NCBI GenBank assembly: GCA_021018815.1
Contig: JAITYX010000005.1
Location: 9,395,501-9,459,500 of the forward strand
Reading direction: 5' to 3'
Length of the DNA: 64,000 nt
Source: Talinum fruticosum
Lineage: Eukaryota; Streptophyta; Magnoliopsida; Caryophyllales; Talinaceae
Of this stretch, positions 24,789 to 39,959 are shown piece after piece (position 1 is the stretch's first letter; the number at the start of each line of letters is the position of its first letter). The notes under the pieces are model-generated. The model was not told the DNA's origin. It saw only the letters and a program-made list of their open reading frames with translations, and made no database searches. The translations under genes were made by a program, and so were the position numbers.

Positions 24789-26727
24789 CTATATATAATT
24801 TTTCAGAAAAATTAAAAATAATTAAAAATAATAAAATAAAAACATAATCTTAAACAAAAAGTTAAAAAAATAAAATGCACTAAATAAATACAAAAATAAG
24901 TAATTAAATTATCAAAATATTAAAGCTATTTTCTAGACCTAATAACCTAAAAACCTAAAATAAAAATAAAAAACTAAATTTATAAATTTATTAAATTAAA
25001 AACATGCTTTAACCTAAATTAGTAAATAAGTCTGAAAAATTATCAAATTATTTATATATTATAAAATTATCTAATCTTAATATGAAAATTAAATAATAAT
25101 TAATCATCCTAATTAATTCATAAAAATATAAAACAGAAAATAAAAACAAAACCAAGTTGAAAATTAATAAATAACAAATATACAAAATTATATAATAAAT
25201 TAAATCAAAAATCTGAAAAAATATAAAAGTAACCTAAAACCCAAAAATATTTTTTTATAGTTTTCAAGAAAAATTAAACTGAATTAAAAATAATAAAATA
25301 AAAATATAATCTTAAATAGAAAGTAAAACAAATACTAAACTGCACTAAATAAATGAGAAAAATAAATAATTAAATTACCAAAATATTAAAATTATTTTTT
25401 AGACCTAAATATATCCTAAACACCTAAAATCAAAATGAAAAAATTAAATTTATAAGTTTATTAAATTAAAGACCTGCTTTAACCTAAATTAGAAAAAATC
25501 TAAAAATTATTAAATCAGTTATAAAAACTAAGAAAATGAATACTAACAGATTAAAAAGACACTAACTAAACCATATAATAACATAAAACTAAAATAAACC
25601 GAAGAAGATTAATTTGATTCTAACTTCTAACAAACCGATTAAAAAATAACAAAAACGAACAGAAAAATAATCTGATAATTAAAATATATTAATACATAAA
25701 ATAAAATAAATATATATAGTTATGTATTTATTTATTTAGGGTTTGAATTGTATATTAGCTCTCATTTATTTTTATGCATATTGATATGCAATATTATTTT
25801 GGGCCTGAAATATAATAATTTTGTCTAACATTATTAATTTTTCATTGTTGATGGTGTTTCTTGACTTGGTGTCATAAAATTGTATTAGTTCAAAATATGT
25901 TTATTATAAGAATTTTTAAAATTAAAATCAACAGGAACATGTTATAAAAATAATATTTAAATATTTAAATATCTCGAGGAAGCAATTTGGTTATTACATT
26001 CATCCTATGTACCGAATGATTTAATAAACCTTCAAGAAATCATAAATTAATATAATAAAAATGTAACAACTATATATATACTTGATATTAATAATTAACA
26101 AGATAGAAAGTTATGATTCAAATATGTTGTGGAATAAAACGTAATGAATAAAAAGTTAGAAATTATATTGCTTCAGTTCGTAATTTGTGGACGTTAAGTT
26201 CGTAATTTGTGTTATGTTTAAAGGATTGCAAACTTAATATGCCAACATCTATTAACAACATATGACTTCAAATAAATTCATTTGTCTCAAAATTTTTACA
26301 CAACATACAAATCATTTTTTTTGTTACAAATACAATTTATTTTAGTTTCTTCCTAACATTTCTATTTGTGACTTGTTATTTACAAACATATTTAAATCAT
26401 ATCTTTTACTATTGTAAGTTTTGTAAATTATTAAAAGATGAGTATTTGCCATCAAACCTCCCCACTATCTTGAAATAGAACTTGATGTTACTCTTATTGT
26501 GTTAATTAATTGAGAGGAAGAGTTGTGTCTCGAGGGAAACAATTGGTTGTTAATCGAGTAAAACATGTATTTATAATATCTCAATTGTATCAATATTTTT
26601 GCCCCATTAATTCGCTACTAAAATCACGATCGGTTTTCAATATAAGTACAAAACACGGATGATTTTATTACCCTACGCCACGAATTGACCTATCATGCCT
26701 TTTAGTATGATACAAATTACCTATTAT

Positions 26728-27245
26728 TGTTAAATATTTTTGTATCACTTCTATCATATAATATTTTTCACTATTAATCTCAATATAAGTAGTTATTATA
26801 TGTTTAATTATCTTTGTGTGCAGAGGTAAGTAAGAATGGATAAATCATTATTTTCACCTTATATTTTAAAAAGGAGATCCCATATGGGTATATGTATATT
26901 TTTAAGAGTTCTTGTAATATTTAAGTCAATTATGTTTTAGTAGGTTGGTTGCATATAAATATTTTTCTAGGCGTCTATTAAGTTATTGTTAAATATTTTT
27001 GGATAACTTCTATCATATAATATTTTTCACTATTAATCTCAATATAAGTAGTTATTATATGTTTAATTATCTTTGTGTGCAGAGGTAAGTAAGAATAGAT
27101 AAATCATTATTTTAACCTTATATTTTAAAAAATGAGATCCCATTATGGGTATATGTATATTTTTTAAGAGTTCTTGTAATATTTAAGTCAATTATGTTTT
27201 AGTAGGTTGGTTGCATATAAATATTTTTCTAGGCTTCTATTGAGT
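26728..27245 (+). repeat. Tandem duplication, about 260-bp unit
   Basis: Two near-identical blocks start at about 26728 and 26986 with ATTGTTAAATATTTTT and run through GGTTGCATATAAATATTTTTCTAGG. Unit D has a single copy (about 30016-30270), so the duplication is private to unit C. Confidence 0.8.
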
Positions 27246-27817
27246 TAAATTAGTATTGACTTTGTAGAGAGTAATGAGTTATAAGTTTGATATTCTTTTA
27301 TTGATTTGATGTACTTTGTGTTGTAATATTAATTTGTGACATAATGATATTTATTGTCTTCTATAGGTCATTTAACTCAATATCTACCAATCATATATTG
27401 TTCATTTTCCTACTAATATTTACCTTTGGATATCCAAACATATTGTCACACTATTTTTATAACTGTATGAGTTAGGATTATTTAAATTGTTTGATAATAT
27501 TTTTTAACATTCTTTTTTATTTATTATTTTTGATTATTTATTTATTCTTTTGAAATTTAGAATGATTGGAAGATGAATGTGTGTGTTGGGCTCTAATGAT
27601 TTTTATGTGTTGGGTTTTGATAACTTTGATGAGTCATGAAAGCGTTTTCGCTATGAGGGGAGAACATGTAAAAGAATGTTGTTAAAAGTGAAATCATTCA
27701 ATAAAATCAAATGATCGAGAAGAAGAAATTCACAAGTACAACATCACTCTGTAATTCAATAATTTCTTAAGTTATGCATTATACAATATTACTCCGTGCA
27801 TAGCACGGGTCTAGACT

Positions 27818-30908
<3,091 letters not shown>

Positions 30909-30952
30909 TAATAATAATAATAATAATAATGGTTTAGGGACTTGATATATTT

Positions 30953-31597
30953 TTATTTATATACTCGCTCAATATTATTAGTATCATCAGGAAGATACTC
31001 TTCGACACTATTATAAAGATAACGAATGTGCAATTTTGAGAATGTCATTGTTTCATTTAAGAGTACGCAAGACATAGTTATCTCGCACACATAATTTATA
31101 TTTTTAAAATTAATTAAACATAATAGTTTGCAAACAAAATAGTCAAACAATTATAAAGTTAAATACCTGAAGCACGACGAGCAAATATAATCTCTTACGT
31201 ATCCCTTCATTCTCGTGCTCTTAGATGTAAATCATATAAATATGCGTCAATAGCCTTCACATTTAATGAAATGATTATTATTTTTTAAATAATATATTTG
31301 AAATATGCATTACTCATTAAAAGATAAATTTATGCATATATATACCCAATTCATTAGCCATTGATTCGGGAAAAAGATAGTAACATATGCTCGCTGTAAC
31401 GATGACTCTTTGAAGGATTTGTATAAGTAGCCTTCCTTGTGTTTTGCAGCTTAAACATTTTGTCACATATTATTACTTATTCAGAGTAAAAAATTCCAAA
31501 TAATTTTTATACTTATTATCAACACCATATGAAAAAACGCCATCCTATTTTTTATAAATTATCTTGAATCTCATCCACATCTATAGCCTGCACGTAG

Positions 31598-31662
<65 letters not shown>

Positions 31663-32240
31663 TGTATTTTAACTATTTTATTATTAATAATACTTTCCGA
31701 CATGCTTATATCATTTGAATGATATATCATTCCGTGTTCATTTTCTAATGACGAGTCTCTCTCGTTTATTGAGAGTCAAATTAACATCAGCCTGAATTTC
31801 TCCAAACATTACTTTTTGGGATCCACATGGAGAAAAATCTTGAAATTTCATTGTATCTTCTTCCTTCACAAGTGTGATCTTTTCTCGTTGTGAACTTGTC
31901 AACTCGCTGATTTTATGTCATTCTCTTCGGATGAGAACCTCACATTTAAATCTTTTTCTTTATGACCTTGAACCTTTTGTATCTTATGACTAGGGTGTTT
32001 GGGCATCTTTTCTATGTCAGATTATTTTTGTTTTTTTAATCTTTTAAAGAACTAGGTCTATCTCTAACAGTAACTAACTCATTGTTAAAGCAAGATTTAC
32101 TAAAACATAAGTCAGCCAAAGACTTAGGAATCACTATTTCAATAATGGAGGATTTATTATTGTATTCAGTATTAAGATATAGTTTTCTCTTAGTATTTTT
32201 AGTGGGTTGACCAAATTTTTGTCTAGATGTATGCATAAAT
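30953..32240 (-). pseudogene. Possible remnant of a spliced minus-strand gene
   Basis: I do not recognise this gene. On the minus strand there are protein-like open pieces: 32036-32236 (Lys/Asn/Ser-rich, KFGQPTKNTKRKLYLNTEYN), about 31760-31850 (KFQDFSPCGSQKVMFGEIQ) and 30953-31150 (VLLNETMTFSKLHIRYLYNS). Plausible splice signals sit between pieces: TTTCTACGTGCAG/G near 31590 and CTTCAG/GTATTT near 31165. No domain is certain, and frames break within pieces. It could be a transposon-borne accessory gene such as a Ulp1-like one, a host gene relic, or chance. Confidence 0.25.
31600..31659. repeat. (TA)n microsatellite
   Basis: About 60 bp of perfect TA dinucleotides. Confidence 0.97.
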
Positions 32241-32985
32241 GGTAATTTTAAGGTAATTTTAATATTTTTTTACACATATCATTTATTGACTTTACATTAG
32301 GAGTGTTTGGTGGAATCTCAGTTTTTTCACAATTATTCCTATAAAAGTGATCTTTCATGTTATCGTCATTTTTCTTAGATGAAGTAAAATAATCTCTACA
32401 GATTAATGTAAAGAGAAAATTTTATTTTTAATAGTATCAAGTTCGGTATATATTTTTTCAATTTCTTTAGTAAAATCACTTGGATGATTTGAATGTTTAC
32501 TTGAAAACTTCACATTGATGTACAAGGAAAACATAAACAACAAAAAAGGCTTATGTCACATTTGTATTGGAGAAAAATAAATATAATTTACAACTTAACA
32601 TCAAATAAATTATAAAAAAATACATATATACTAGTTAATAATAGGAATATCATCAACTAAAAATTATTAAGTTATATGAAAAATAATACTGACAATGATA
32701 ATTACGAAACTGTAACTAACTCATTTTATTAAAATAAATAAATAATAACAGGTCTTATCATTGATATTGTACCTATCATTAAATTTTTTTTTACTATGGC
32801 CCATTAAATTTAGTTTTTGACATTTCCCTTCTTTTACTAATTGAATTGAAGACACATTTAATTTTCTTTTATATTAAGATCCATCCAATAATTTCTTTTG
32901 TTTTTTTTATCTTCAGTGATAATTTCTTAATATTTTCTTTTCTATTATAGTTTTTTTAATTTTGATTATGATTTGGATACTTCCC
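32241..32985. other. AT-rich stretch without recognised features
   Basis: No ORF, repeat or terminus that I can identify. A pyrimidine-rich stretch lies near 32880-32960. It may include the outer part of the Tat-like LTR that follows. Confidence 0.5.
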
Positions 32986-33342
32986 GAATAGTTCTAACTC
33001 ACGCGCCACGTCACTAGCCAGCTATGCCTAATTAGTTGGACAATGAAGGTATCGGCCCAAACCTCCTCTCAACGAGCCAGGTAAAGCGCAAAACCCATTA
33101 AAGATAGGGTTTCCTCTTAAATCATGATAAATTACTATCTTACTCGCCATTAAATTTTTCTATAAATACCCACCTAGCCCCATCAAATCACAAGTTCACA
33201 TGATCAATTCCATCACTTTCCTCTCTTGGAAAGTCTCACAAATTCCAAAAAGCCTTACTCCAAGTAAGCAAGTCCCGGACATTCCCCTTCGCGCACATCG
33301 AGGAAGATTTCCTCGATTCGCTCACTTAGTTCACAACGCTAA
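32986..33342 (+). repeat. Tat/Ogre-like gypsy LTR, left fragment
   Basis: Composition changes sharply from the AT-rich flank. A TATA box (TATAAATA, 33171-33178) is followed by a leader-like stretch including GGACATTCCCCTTCGCG and CGAGGAAGATTTCCTCGATTC. The sequence resumes after the Sirevirus at about 45753 with ACTCGAGCGTCGGAGGGGCC. GAGCGTCGGAG followed by a CTTTTGC(A/G)GG segment is familiar from R-U5 of plant gypsy LTRs. The outer LTR boundary was not located. Confidence 0.55.
33171..33178 (+). promoter_or_regulatory. Putative TATA box of Tat-like LTR
   Basis: TATAAATA within CTATAAATACCCACC, about 170 bp before the Sirevirus insertion point. Confidence 0.55.
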
Positions 33343-34901
33343 TGAAGACTCGTGACACCGCTCAATATTCTTCCGAGTCATGCAAAAGGAATCGGTATAA
33401 CGATTCTATACATGTAGAGTTTTGATTCCAAGACATTCTCCGTGTCTTAGAAACTTACTTGTGTAAAATAGTATTTTCTCTAAGTGATTCGGCCCTCACT
33501 TATCTCTTTTATCGCTTTCAGCTAGCGACTCGTAAAACTCGGTTCTTTATTCCGAGTCCACTCCCACTCGGACTAATCGCATTTCGAATATACCAAGTAT
33601 TCCGCCGTTTCTCACTCGTAAATCGACTTATGGTTTTCTATTCTATCGTTTGCATAGTCGCATTCGTTGTTTATTGCATGCTTAGTCTATATCAAGCTTT
33701 TCCCACTCGATATTCGTTATAGAACTTGATTCCTTGCTTAAGACTAAGTCATATGGAATTCCGAGTATCATGGATATTAGACTCGTAAAATTCCATTTCT
33801 TTTCGACTCGGATAATCAATTACGTAATTATCATAATTATTTTATTATTCGTGTCTAACCTTGGACCAAAGTATTTTATACTTTGAGAATCGAAGGTGTT
33901 TTACTTTTGTAGGTTATTCAATCGAGGATATTTTTCAAACTACAAAAGTAGCCGGCTCGTAACGTCAAATCACCAGCAGATATGGCTTTTCACCTCCCCG
34001 CTTTAGTCCCGTAAGATTGTGTCGAAGTCGCTCGCTTCCATATCCGTAAAACTGAACGCTAAGCCTAACGGTGGTTTCCACCTCATTTTTCAAGACACAA
34101 CCGATGGTTTTGGGACTTCCAAGAGAGTTAAACCGTTGTCCAACGTCCATATTTCAACGGATACTTTCGAGTGACTCGTAAAGCCATTATCAACGATCAC
34201 GGAAGACTCTCGACCAGCAGATGAAGATAGCGGCTACTCTGCTTGGTTATCTATAAATGAAGCCACTTCACAAGACTTGAAGGTTGCCGAACATATTGTT
34301 TATACACATACTTGCTCAAAGTTATTGTATTTACTTTCAATCTTCAACTTACAACTCCCACTCGTAATTCATTACTCTCGAGTTGTAAGGTCTTGTACTC
34401 GCTACAAACTCTTCTTACATTCTTTGTAAGGTCCCTTGACTAAGTCGTAAGGTTAACTCAGCTTAGTTGTCCCTAGCTGTAAGGGTTATCTCAGCTAGGA
34501 AGTAATAGATCAGATAAGGTAACTTCCGAGTCTAGGAAAACTTGTATAGAGTTGTCCAAGGGAGCAACTTGGGTTCGATCAGCTCACGGTATTTTGTGGA
34601 CTCAAAATAGTGGATTTGACTTCGTGTCCGGATTGACACGGGCCGTGGTTTTCTGCCCAGGAGGGTTTCCACGTAAAATCTCTGTTTTCTCTTTCGAGTT
34701 CAATCTAGACTCGGACAGCCCTAATCGCTCTTGTTTCTTCGATTCATTGCTTTCGAGTCCAATCTTTTCGACCTCGTGTTTAGACTCGTAAACTGTCTTT
34801 GCCTCTTTTCTCGTCAAAAAGAGTGTGTTTTCGCGAAGAATTTTCTATCACTCTATTCACCCCCTCTAGGGTGACTCGGACTCTCCCCGAGCAAACCTTC
34901 A
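33343..34901 (+). repeat. Sirevirus A 5' LTR
   Basis: 1559 bp, TGAAGACTCG to CCTTCA. It aligns throughout with 44179-45751 and, inverted, with 35399-36938 and 60609-62202. The TATA box is at 34252-34258 (TATAAAT). Many differences from the 3' LTR involve CTCG for CTG and CGTAAA-type strings. Confidence 0.9.
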
Positions 34902-34903
34902 AT

Positions 34904-34915
34904 TGGTATCGAGCC
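34904..34915 (+). other. Primer binding site, Sirevirus A
   Basis: TGGTATCGAGCC lies three bases after the 5' LTR. It resembles the initiator Met-tRNA-type copia PBS (TGGTATCAGAGC) except that CAGAG reads CGAG, one of the recurrent CAG changes in this window. Confidence 0.8.
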
Positions 34916-34960
34916 TAGCCTTTCGTAAAGGATCTAACAATCCAAAGGTTTAAAGATCGG

Positions 34961-35398
34961 ATGGCTCGTAACACCGGAGAGTTCGACGAAGGAAGATCTT
35001 CCAACGAGCCACCAAAATTCAAAGGTTCAAACTTTGGTCACCTGGAAGAAGCTTATGGAATGTTTCCTCATGGATCATGATGAAGAAGTATGGGAAATCA
35101 TACAACAAGGAAACTACATTCCAACGAAGACAGATGAATTCGTAATCCTTCCCAAGACAAACGCCGAGTTCACGCTCGCAGGCGAGAGAAGTTCGTAAAG
35201 AACTTCAAAGCCATGAACATCCTCATGTGCGCCATAAGCTCGTAAGAATATAATCGAGTCTCCGCTCGTGACTCGCTAAAGAGGTGTGGGACACTCGGTC
35301 AACACCTACGAAGGTACAAGTCGGGTGAGACAAGCGAAGATCAGCCAAGATCTTCACAAATATGAGCTTTTCAAAATGGAGCCGAAGAGAACATTACT
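34961..35398 (+). pseudogene. gag: Sirevirus A gag, N-terminal part
   Basis: Starts ATG at 34961 (MARNTGEFDEG...PPKFKGSNF). A frame change near 35045 leads to the copia gag signature KKLMECFLMDHDEEVWEII and QQGNYIP. Several further breaks occur at CTCGTAA-like strings (35150-35300). The gene is cut at 35398 by the inverted solo LTR and resumes at 36939. The product would be the capsid protein of the element's cytoplasmic particles. Confidence 0.8.
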
Positions 35399-36938
35399 TG
35401 AAGGTTTGCTCGGGAGAGTCTCGAGTCACCCTAGAGGGGGTGAATAGGGTGATGGAAAAATCTTTGCGAAAACACACACTTTTATGCGTAAAAGTGACCA
35501 AGACAGACTTGAGTCTAAACACGGGGTCGAAAAGATTGGACTCGTAAAGCAGTGAATCGAAGAAGCAGGAGCACTAAAGTCAGTCCGAGTCTAGAATGAA
35601 CTCGTAAAGAGAACACGTAAATATTTACGTGGAAACCCTCCTGGGGCGTAAAACCACGGCCCGTGTCAATCCAGACACGAAGTCAAATCCACTATTTTGA
35701 GTCCACAAAATACCGTGAACTTGACGTAACCCGAGTTGCTCCCTTAGACAACTCTATACGGATTTTCCTAGACTCGAAGTTACCTTATCTCGATCTAGTA
35801 CTTCCTAGCTGAGATAACCCTTACAGCTAGGGACAACTAAGCCGAGTTAACCTTTACAGACTTAGTCAAGGGACCTTACAAAGAATGTAAGAAGTGTTTG
35901 TAACGAAGTACAAGACCTTACAACTCGTAAAGTAATGAATTACAGAGTGGGAGTTGTAAGTTGAAGATTGAGAGTAAAAATACAATAACTTTGAACAAGT
36001 AAGTGTATAGACAATATGTTCTCGCTATCTTCAAGTCTTGTGAAATGGCTTCTTCTTATAGATAAGACCAGGCAGAGTAGCCGTTATTTCCATCTCGCCG
36101 ACCGAGAGTCCTCTCGTGACCGTTGAGAAAGGCTTTCCGAGTCACTCGTAAAGTATCCGTTGAAATATGAACGCTGGACAACGGCTTAACTCTCTTGAAG
36201 TCCCAAAACCATCTGGCTGTGTCTTGAAAACCGAGGTGAAAACCACCGTTAGGCTCGTGCGTCCAGCTTTTCCGGATATTGAAGCGCATGCCTTCGACAC
36301 AATCTTCCGAGACTAAAGCAGGAAGGTGAAAAGCCATATCTCGCCGGTGATTTGACGTTCGAGCTTCGGCTACTTTTGTAGTTTTGAAAAGATATCCTCG
36401 ATTGAATAACCTACAAAAGTAAAACAACTTTGGTTCTCAAAGTATAAAATACTTTGGTCCAAGGTTAGACACGTATAACAAAATAATCTTGAGAAATTAC
36501 GTAATTGATTATCTCGAGTCGAAAGGAAATGGAAAATTTCGAGTCTAATATCCATGATACTCGTAATTCCATATGACTTAGTCTTAAGAAAAGAAACACG
36601 TTCTACAAAGAAATATCAAAGTGAGAAAGAACTTGATATAGACTAAGCATGAAATGAACTATGAATGCCGACTATGCAAACGATAGAGTAAATAATCACA
36701 CGTCGATTCTCGAGTGAGAAAGGACTCGGAATAAAGAACGACTTTTCCGAGTCGCTAACTAAAAACGATTAAAGAGATATGTGAATGCCGAATCGCATAG
36801 GAAGGATACTATTTAATTCATGTATGTTTCTAAGACACAGAGAATGCCTTGGAATCAAAACTCTATATGAATGATATCGTTATACCCGATTGGTTTTGCA
36901 TGACTCGTAAAGATATAGAGCAGTTGTCCGAGTCTTCA
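35399..36938 (-). mobile_element. Solo Sirevirus LTR, inverted, inside gag
   Basis: 1540 bp. On the plus strand it reads from TGAAGGTTTGCTCGG to CGAGTCTTCA, the exact inverse of the Sirevirus LTR ends. It is flanked by TTACT on both sides (35394-35398 and 36939-36943). No internal element sequence is present, so it is a solo LTR left by LTR-LTR recombination of a second, same-family insertion. The apparent ORFs inside it (36056-36427, 36370-36555) are non-coding LTR sequence. Confidence 0.92.
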
Positions 36939-37545
36939 TTACTCGGATGTTCATTCGCTTCACCGAGATCACCAACAATCTCAAATCTCCGGGAAAGAAA
37001 ATCTCCCATGAAGAAATGTGCCGGAAAATTCTCGAAGCCTACCCAAGAGACGATGGGGTCCTAAGGGGACTGCCATAGAAGAGGCTCGGAACCTCTCACT
37101 CTTGAAGCTAGACGAGCTCATCGGAAAGCTTCGACTCATGAGATACATCCGGAAGAAGAAGATGCTGAGGGTACTCGTCAAATGGAACATTGCGCTTAAA
37201 GCCTCGGAATCCAAAGAAGCTAGTCCGAGCTCCTCTAACTCGGAAGATGATCCCATGGCACTCATTGCAAGAGGCTTCAAGAGAATGATGAAGCATAAAA
37301 GATGGGACAAAAGACCAAAAGAAGAATTCTACAAAAAGGACAAGAGAGACAGAAAAGGTAAGTTTTCTTCACCCTCAAAGTTATCTTTGTCTAAGAATTC
37401 CGGATGTTTTGAATGTGGCAGCAAAGACCACATAGTCAAGGACTCGTCCAAAACGAAGAAGGGACAGGAAGAAGAAAAAGGTCATGATGGCAACATGGAG
37501 CGATGGGGATTCATCCGAAGACGACGAGGACTCGGATGACTCGAA
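36939..37545 (+). pseudogene. gag: Sirevirus A gag, C-terminal part with zinc knuckle
   Basis: Continues gag after the solo LTR: RFTEITNNLKSPGKKIS, MCRKILEAYPRD, then LKLDELIGKLRLMRY (37018-37539), an acidic Ser-rich linker and a basic segment. A CCHC-like knuckle reads CFECGSKDHIVKD (about 37405-37445); its last Cys is lost where GACTCG stands. The knuckle would bind element RNA. Frame shifts lie near 37070 and 37530. Confidence 0.8.
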
Positions 37546-38340
37546 GTGTCCGATGGCAATTTCGACTCGGAAGGCGAAAGAGAGTCGGACTCGGACTCGG
37601 ACAACGAGGAAACCGATCCTCAAGAGGTAATAAACTACTTCCTCAAATTCTCCAAAGTTTATTTAGCTAAATATATCTTAACTTTGGAAGAAAAGTCCAA
37701 TTCGATTCTTCTCATTTCAAGGAACAACTTGAGTCAATCACTTCGAGAGCACTTCTTTAAAAAACGAGTTAGAAAAGCCGAGACTCACACTCGAGAGAAC
37801 TCAAGACAAGTGCTCAAGCTAATGAGACTGAGTTTGAGTTACTCAAGAAAGAAAATGAGCGACTAAAACGAAGCTCACCGAGTCTCAAGATCTGGTTTTA
37901 AAGTTTACTCAAGGTCGGAAGAACCTTGACATGCTCTTGGGATCACAATGTGTCTCGTTTCGAAAAGAAGGTCTTGGTTTCAACAAAGAGGAAGAATCTA
38001 ATTCTTACTCGGAATTGTTCAAAAGGATTCCGAAGCTGTAAAGTTCAAAAGGTCGAGCATGGTCCCATTCACGAAATGAAAGGAGGACTAAACCCGGACC
38101 TATTTACAAAAAGAAACCATTTTCTCCTGTTTCAAAAGGAAAGGTTTTTAACAGGAAAGAGACACGGACTCGGTTCTCGAGAGGAAGACTCGGAATCGAG
38201 ACAAAACCCAAAGTCATTCAAATCTGGGTTCGAAGCACCTTCTTCCTCGAGAAAGGACCACGATAAGGAATGTTACTTGGGTTCGTTAGAGGAAGTGAGA
38301 AGGGTTAGATTCTCTCTGTTTTGCAGGTCACTCAGAAAAG
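37546..38340 (+). pseudogene. Sirevirus A gag-protease linker region
   Basis: An acidic stretch (DGNFDSEGERESDSDSDN) is followed by charged, coiled-coil-like sequence (QLESLREH-like, ETELKLLKKENERLK-like traces across several frames) and a basic linker. No catalytic domain is visible. The region matches the charged gag C-terminus and linker found before the protease in Sireviruses. It is broken in several places. Confidence 0.5.
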
Positions 38341-38600
38341 ATCGAAGGACACCGGTACCTGGACAGCGGATGTTCTCGACATATGTCGGGTGACCAAGGA
38401 CTCTTTTCGAGTTGGAGCCATATAAAGGAGGAAAGGTGACTTTTGGTGATGACAGCAAAGGTAAAATAGTGGGCATTGGAAAGATTGGAAAAGGAAGTAA
38501 TTTGGTGAGCCCGAGTGTACCTTGTCAAAGGGCTAAAGTACAATCTCCTTATCATCTCCCAACTATGTGACAAGGGTCAAGAGGTAAGATTCACCCAATC
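38341..38600 (+). pseudogene. Sirevirus A aspartic protease
   Basis: The active-site block YLDSGCSRHMSGDQGLF is read at about 38358-38408, carrying the DSG triad and the copia-typical CSRHM. It is followed by KGGKVTFGDDSKGKIVGIGK (about 38425-38480). It processes the Gag-Pol polyprotein. It connects to the integrase zinc region downstream. The frame entering from gag is shifted. Confidence 0.82.
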
Positions 38601-38689
38601 CAAGTGCTACATCACGAGATGAGACCACTAAAGAGATAAAACTCTCGGGTAAGAGATCGGGTAATACCTACATCATCCCTCTTGCTGAC

Positions 38690-39640
38690 CCAAGTCGGAA
38701 CTTATCCTATTTAAAAGCATCTCTTCAAGATGACTCTTGGACTTGGCATCGTAGATTAGGTCATATTAGCATGCATACTATCAAAAAGCTTGCATCTCAT
38801 AGTCCAGTTAGAGGTTTACCTAAGCGTGCGTTTGAGAAGGACAAAGTATGTGAAGCATGCACCGAGAGGAAACAAGTCGGATCTTTATTCAAATCTCTGA
38901 AGACAGTTTCCACATCCAACGTGCTTGAATTATCGCATATGGACCTATGTGGTGAAATTACTGTGAAGAGTCTCGGAGGTAAATCTTACATACTTGTTAT
39001 TATCGATGATTTTTCAAGATTTACCAGGTGTGTTTTCTCAAGCATAAGAATGAAGCCCTCAAGGAGTTCAGCAAGCTCTGTAGAAAGATTCAAGTTGAGT
39101 CTCGGACTTAGATTCAAAAGATTCGAACCGACCATGAAAGGGAGTTCGATTATTCAGAATTCTCGAGTTTTGTGACAAGAATGGAATCTCTCACAACTTC
39201 TCGGCACCCAGAACTCCTCAGCGAGAATGGAGTAGTTGAGAGAAAGAACGAGAACCCTTGAAGAGATAGCAAGGACAATGATGATTGAACACAACTTGCC
39301 TTACTACTTACGGGCGAGGCGAGTAAACACGGCCTAACTACACTCTCAATCGATGCCTCATCGGACCCATTATGAAGAAAACACCTTATGAGCTCTACAA
39401 AGGGAAGAAGCCAAATATTTCCTATTTCGAGACCTTTCGGATGTAAGTGCTTTGTCCACAACAATGGTAAGGATCATCGACCAAGTTTGATGCTCGGTCG
39501 AGACGAAGGTATTTTCTAGGTTACTCCTCTCATAGCAAAGCTTATCGTATCTTCAACAAGCGAACTAACAAAGTGGAAGAGAGTATCCACGTAGTGTTTG
39601 ATGAGCTTGAACAGGAGAAACCAAGTGAGTCTTCATACTC
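38690..39640 (+). pseudogene. pol: Sirevirus A integrase
   Basis: The GAG-pre-integrase/HHCC zinc region reads WHRRLGHISMHTIKKLASHS...VCEACTERKQ (38742-38875). The DDE core starts LELSHMDLCGEI (first Asp) and GGKSYILVIIDDFSRFT. The second Asp region (RTDHER/GREFDY, about 39122-39150) and the Glu region (NGVVERKN, about 39225-39250) are present but in other frames. Placement before RT is diagnostic of Ty1/copia order. At least three frameshifts were seen, mostly at CTCG strings. Confidence 0.85.
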
Positions 39641-39959
39641 GAGCTGAAGCTCGGAAAGGATGATGACGAAGATGAGCCTACTAAGACTCAGATTGAGACC
39701 ACTCGGAACGAGGAAGCTCGGAATGAGACAGCTCGAGAGGTCGCTCGGAACGAACAAGTCAATGAAGAGGATCACTCGGAACAAGCTTCGAAGATCAAGC
39801 AATTCAGCCCACAAACATGGTGAATCAAAGAAGCTGGTAAAGCATTCAAATTTACTCCCGAGTCATCCCCAAGAAAACATCATTTCGATATCAACAGTGG
39901 GGTAAGAACTCGTTCTTCTTTACACAATTTATGTGCATTCACTGCATTCATCTCATTAA

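Noticed and set aside
36056..36555. 123- and 61-codon minus-strand frames
   Set aside because: They lie wholly inside the inverted solo LTR, which is non-coding in the other LTR copies.
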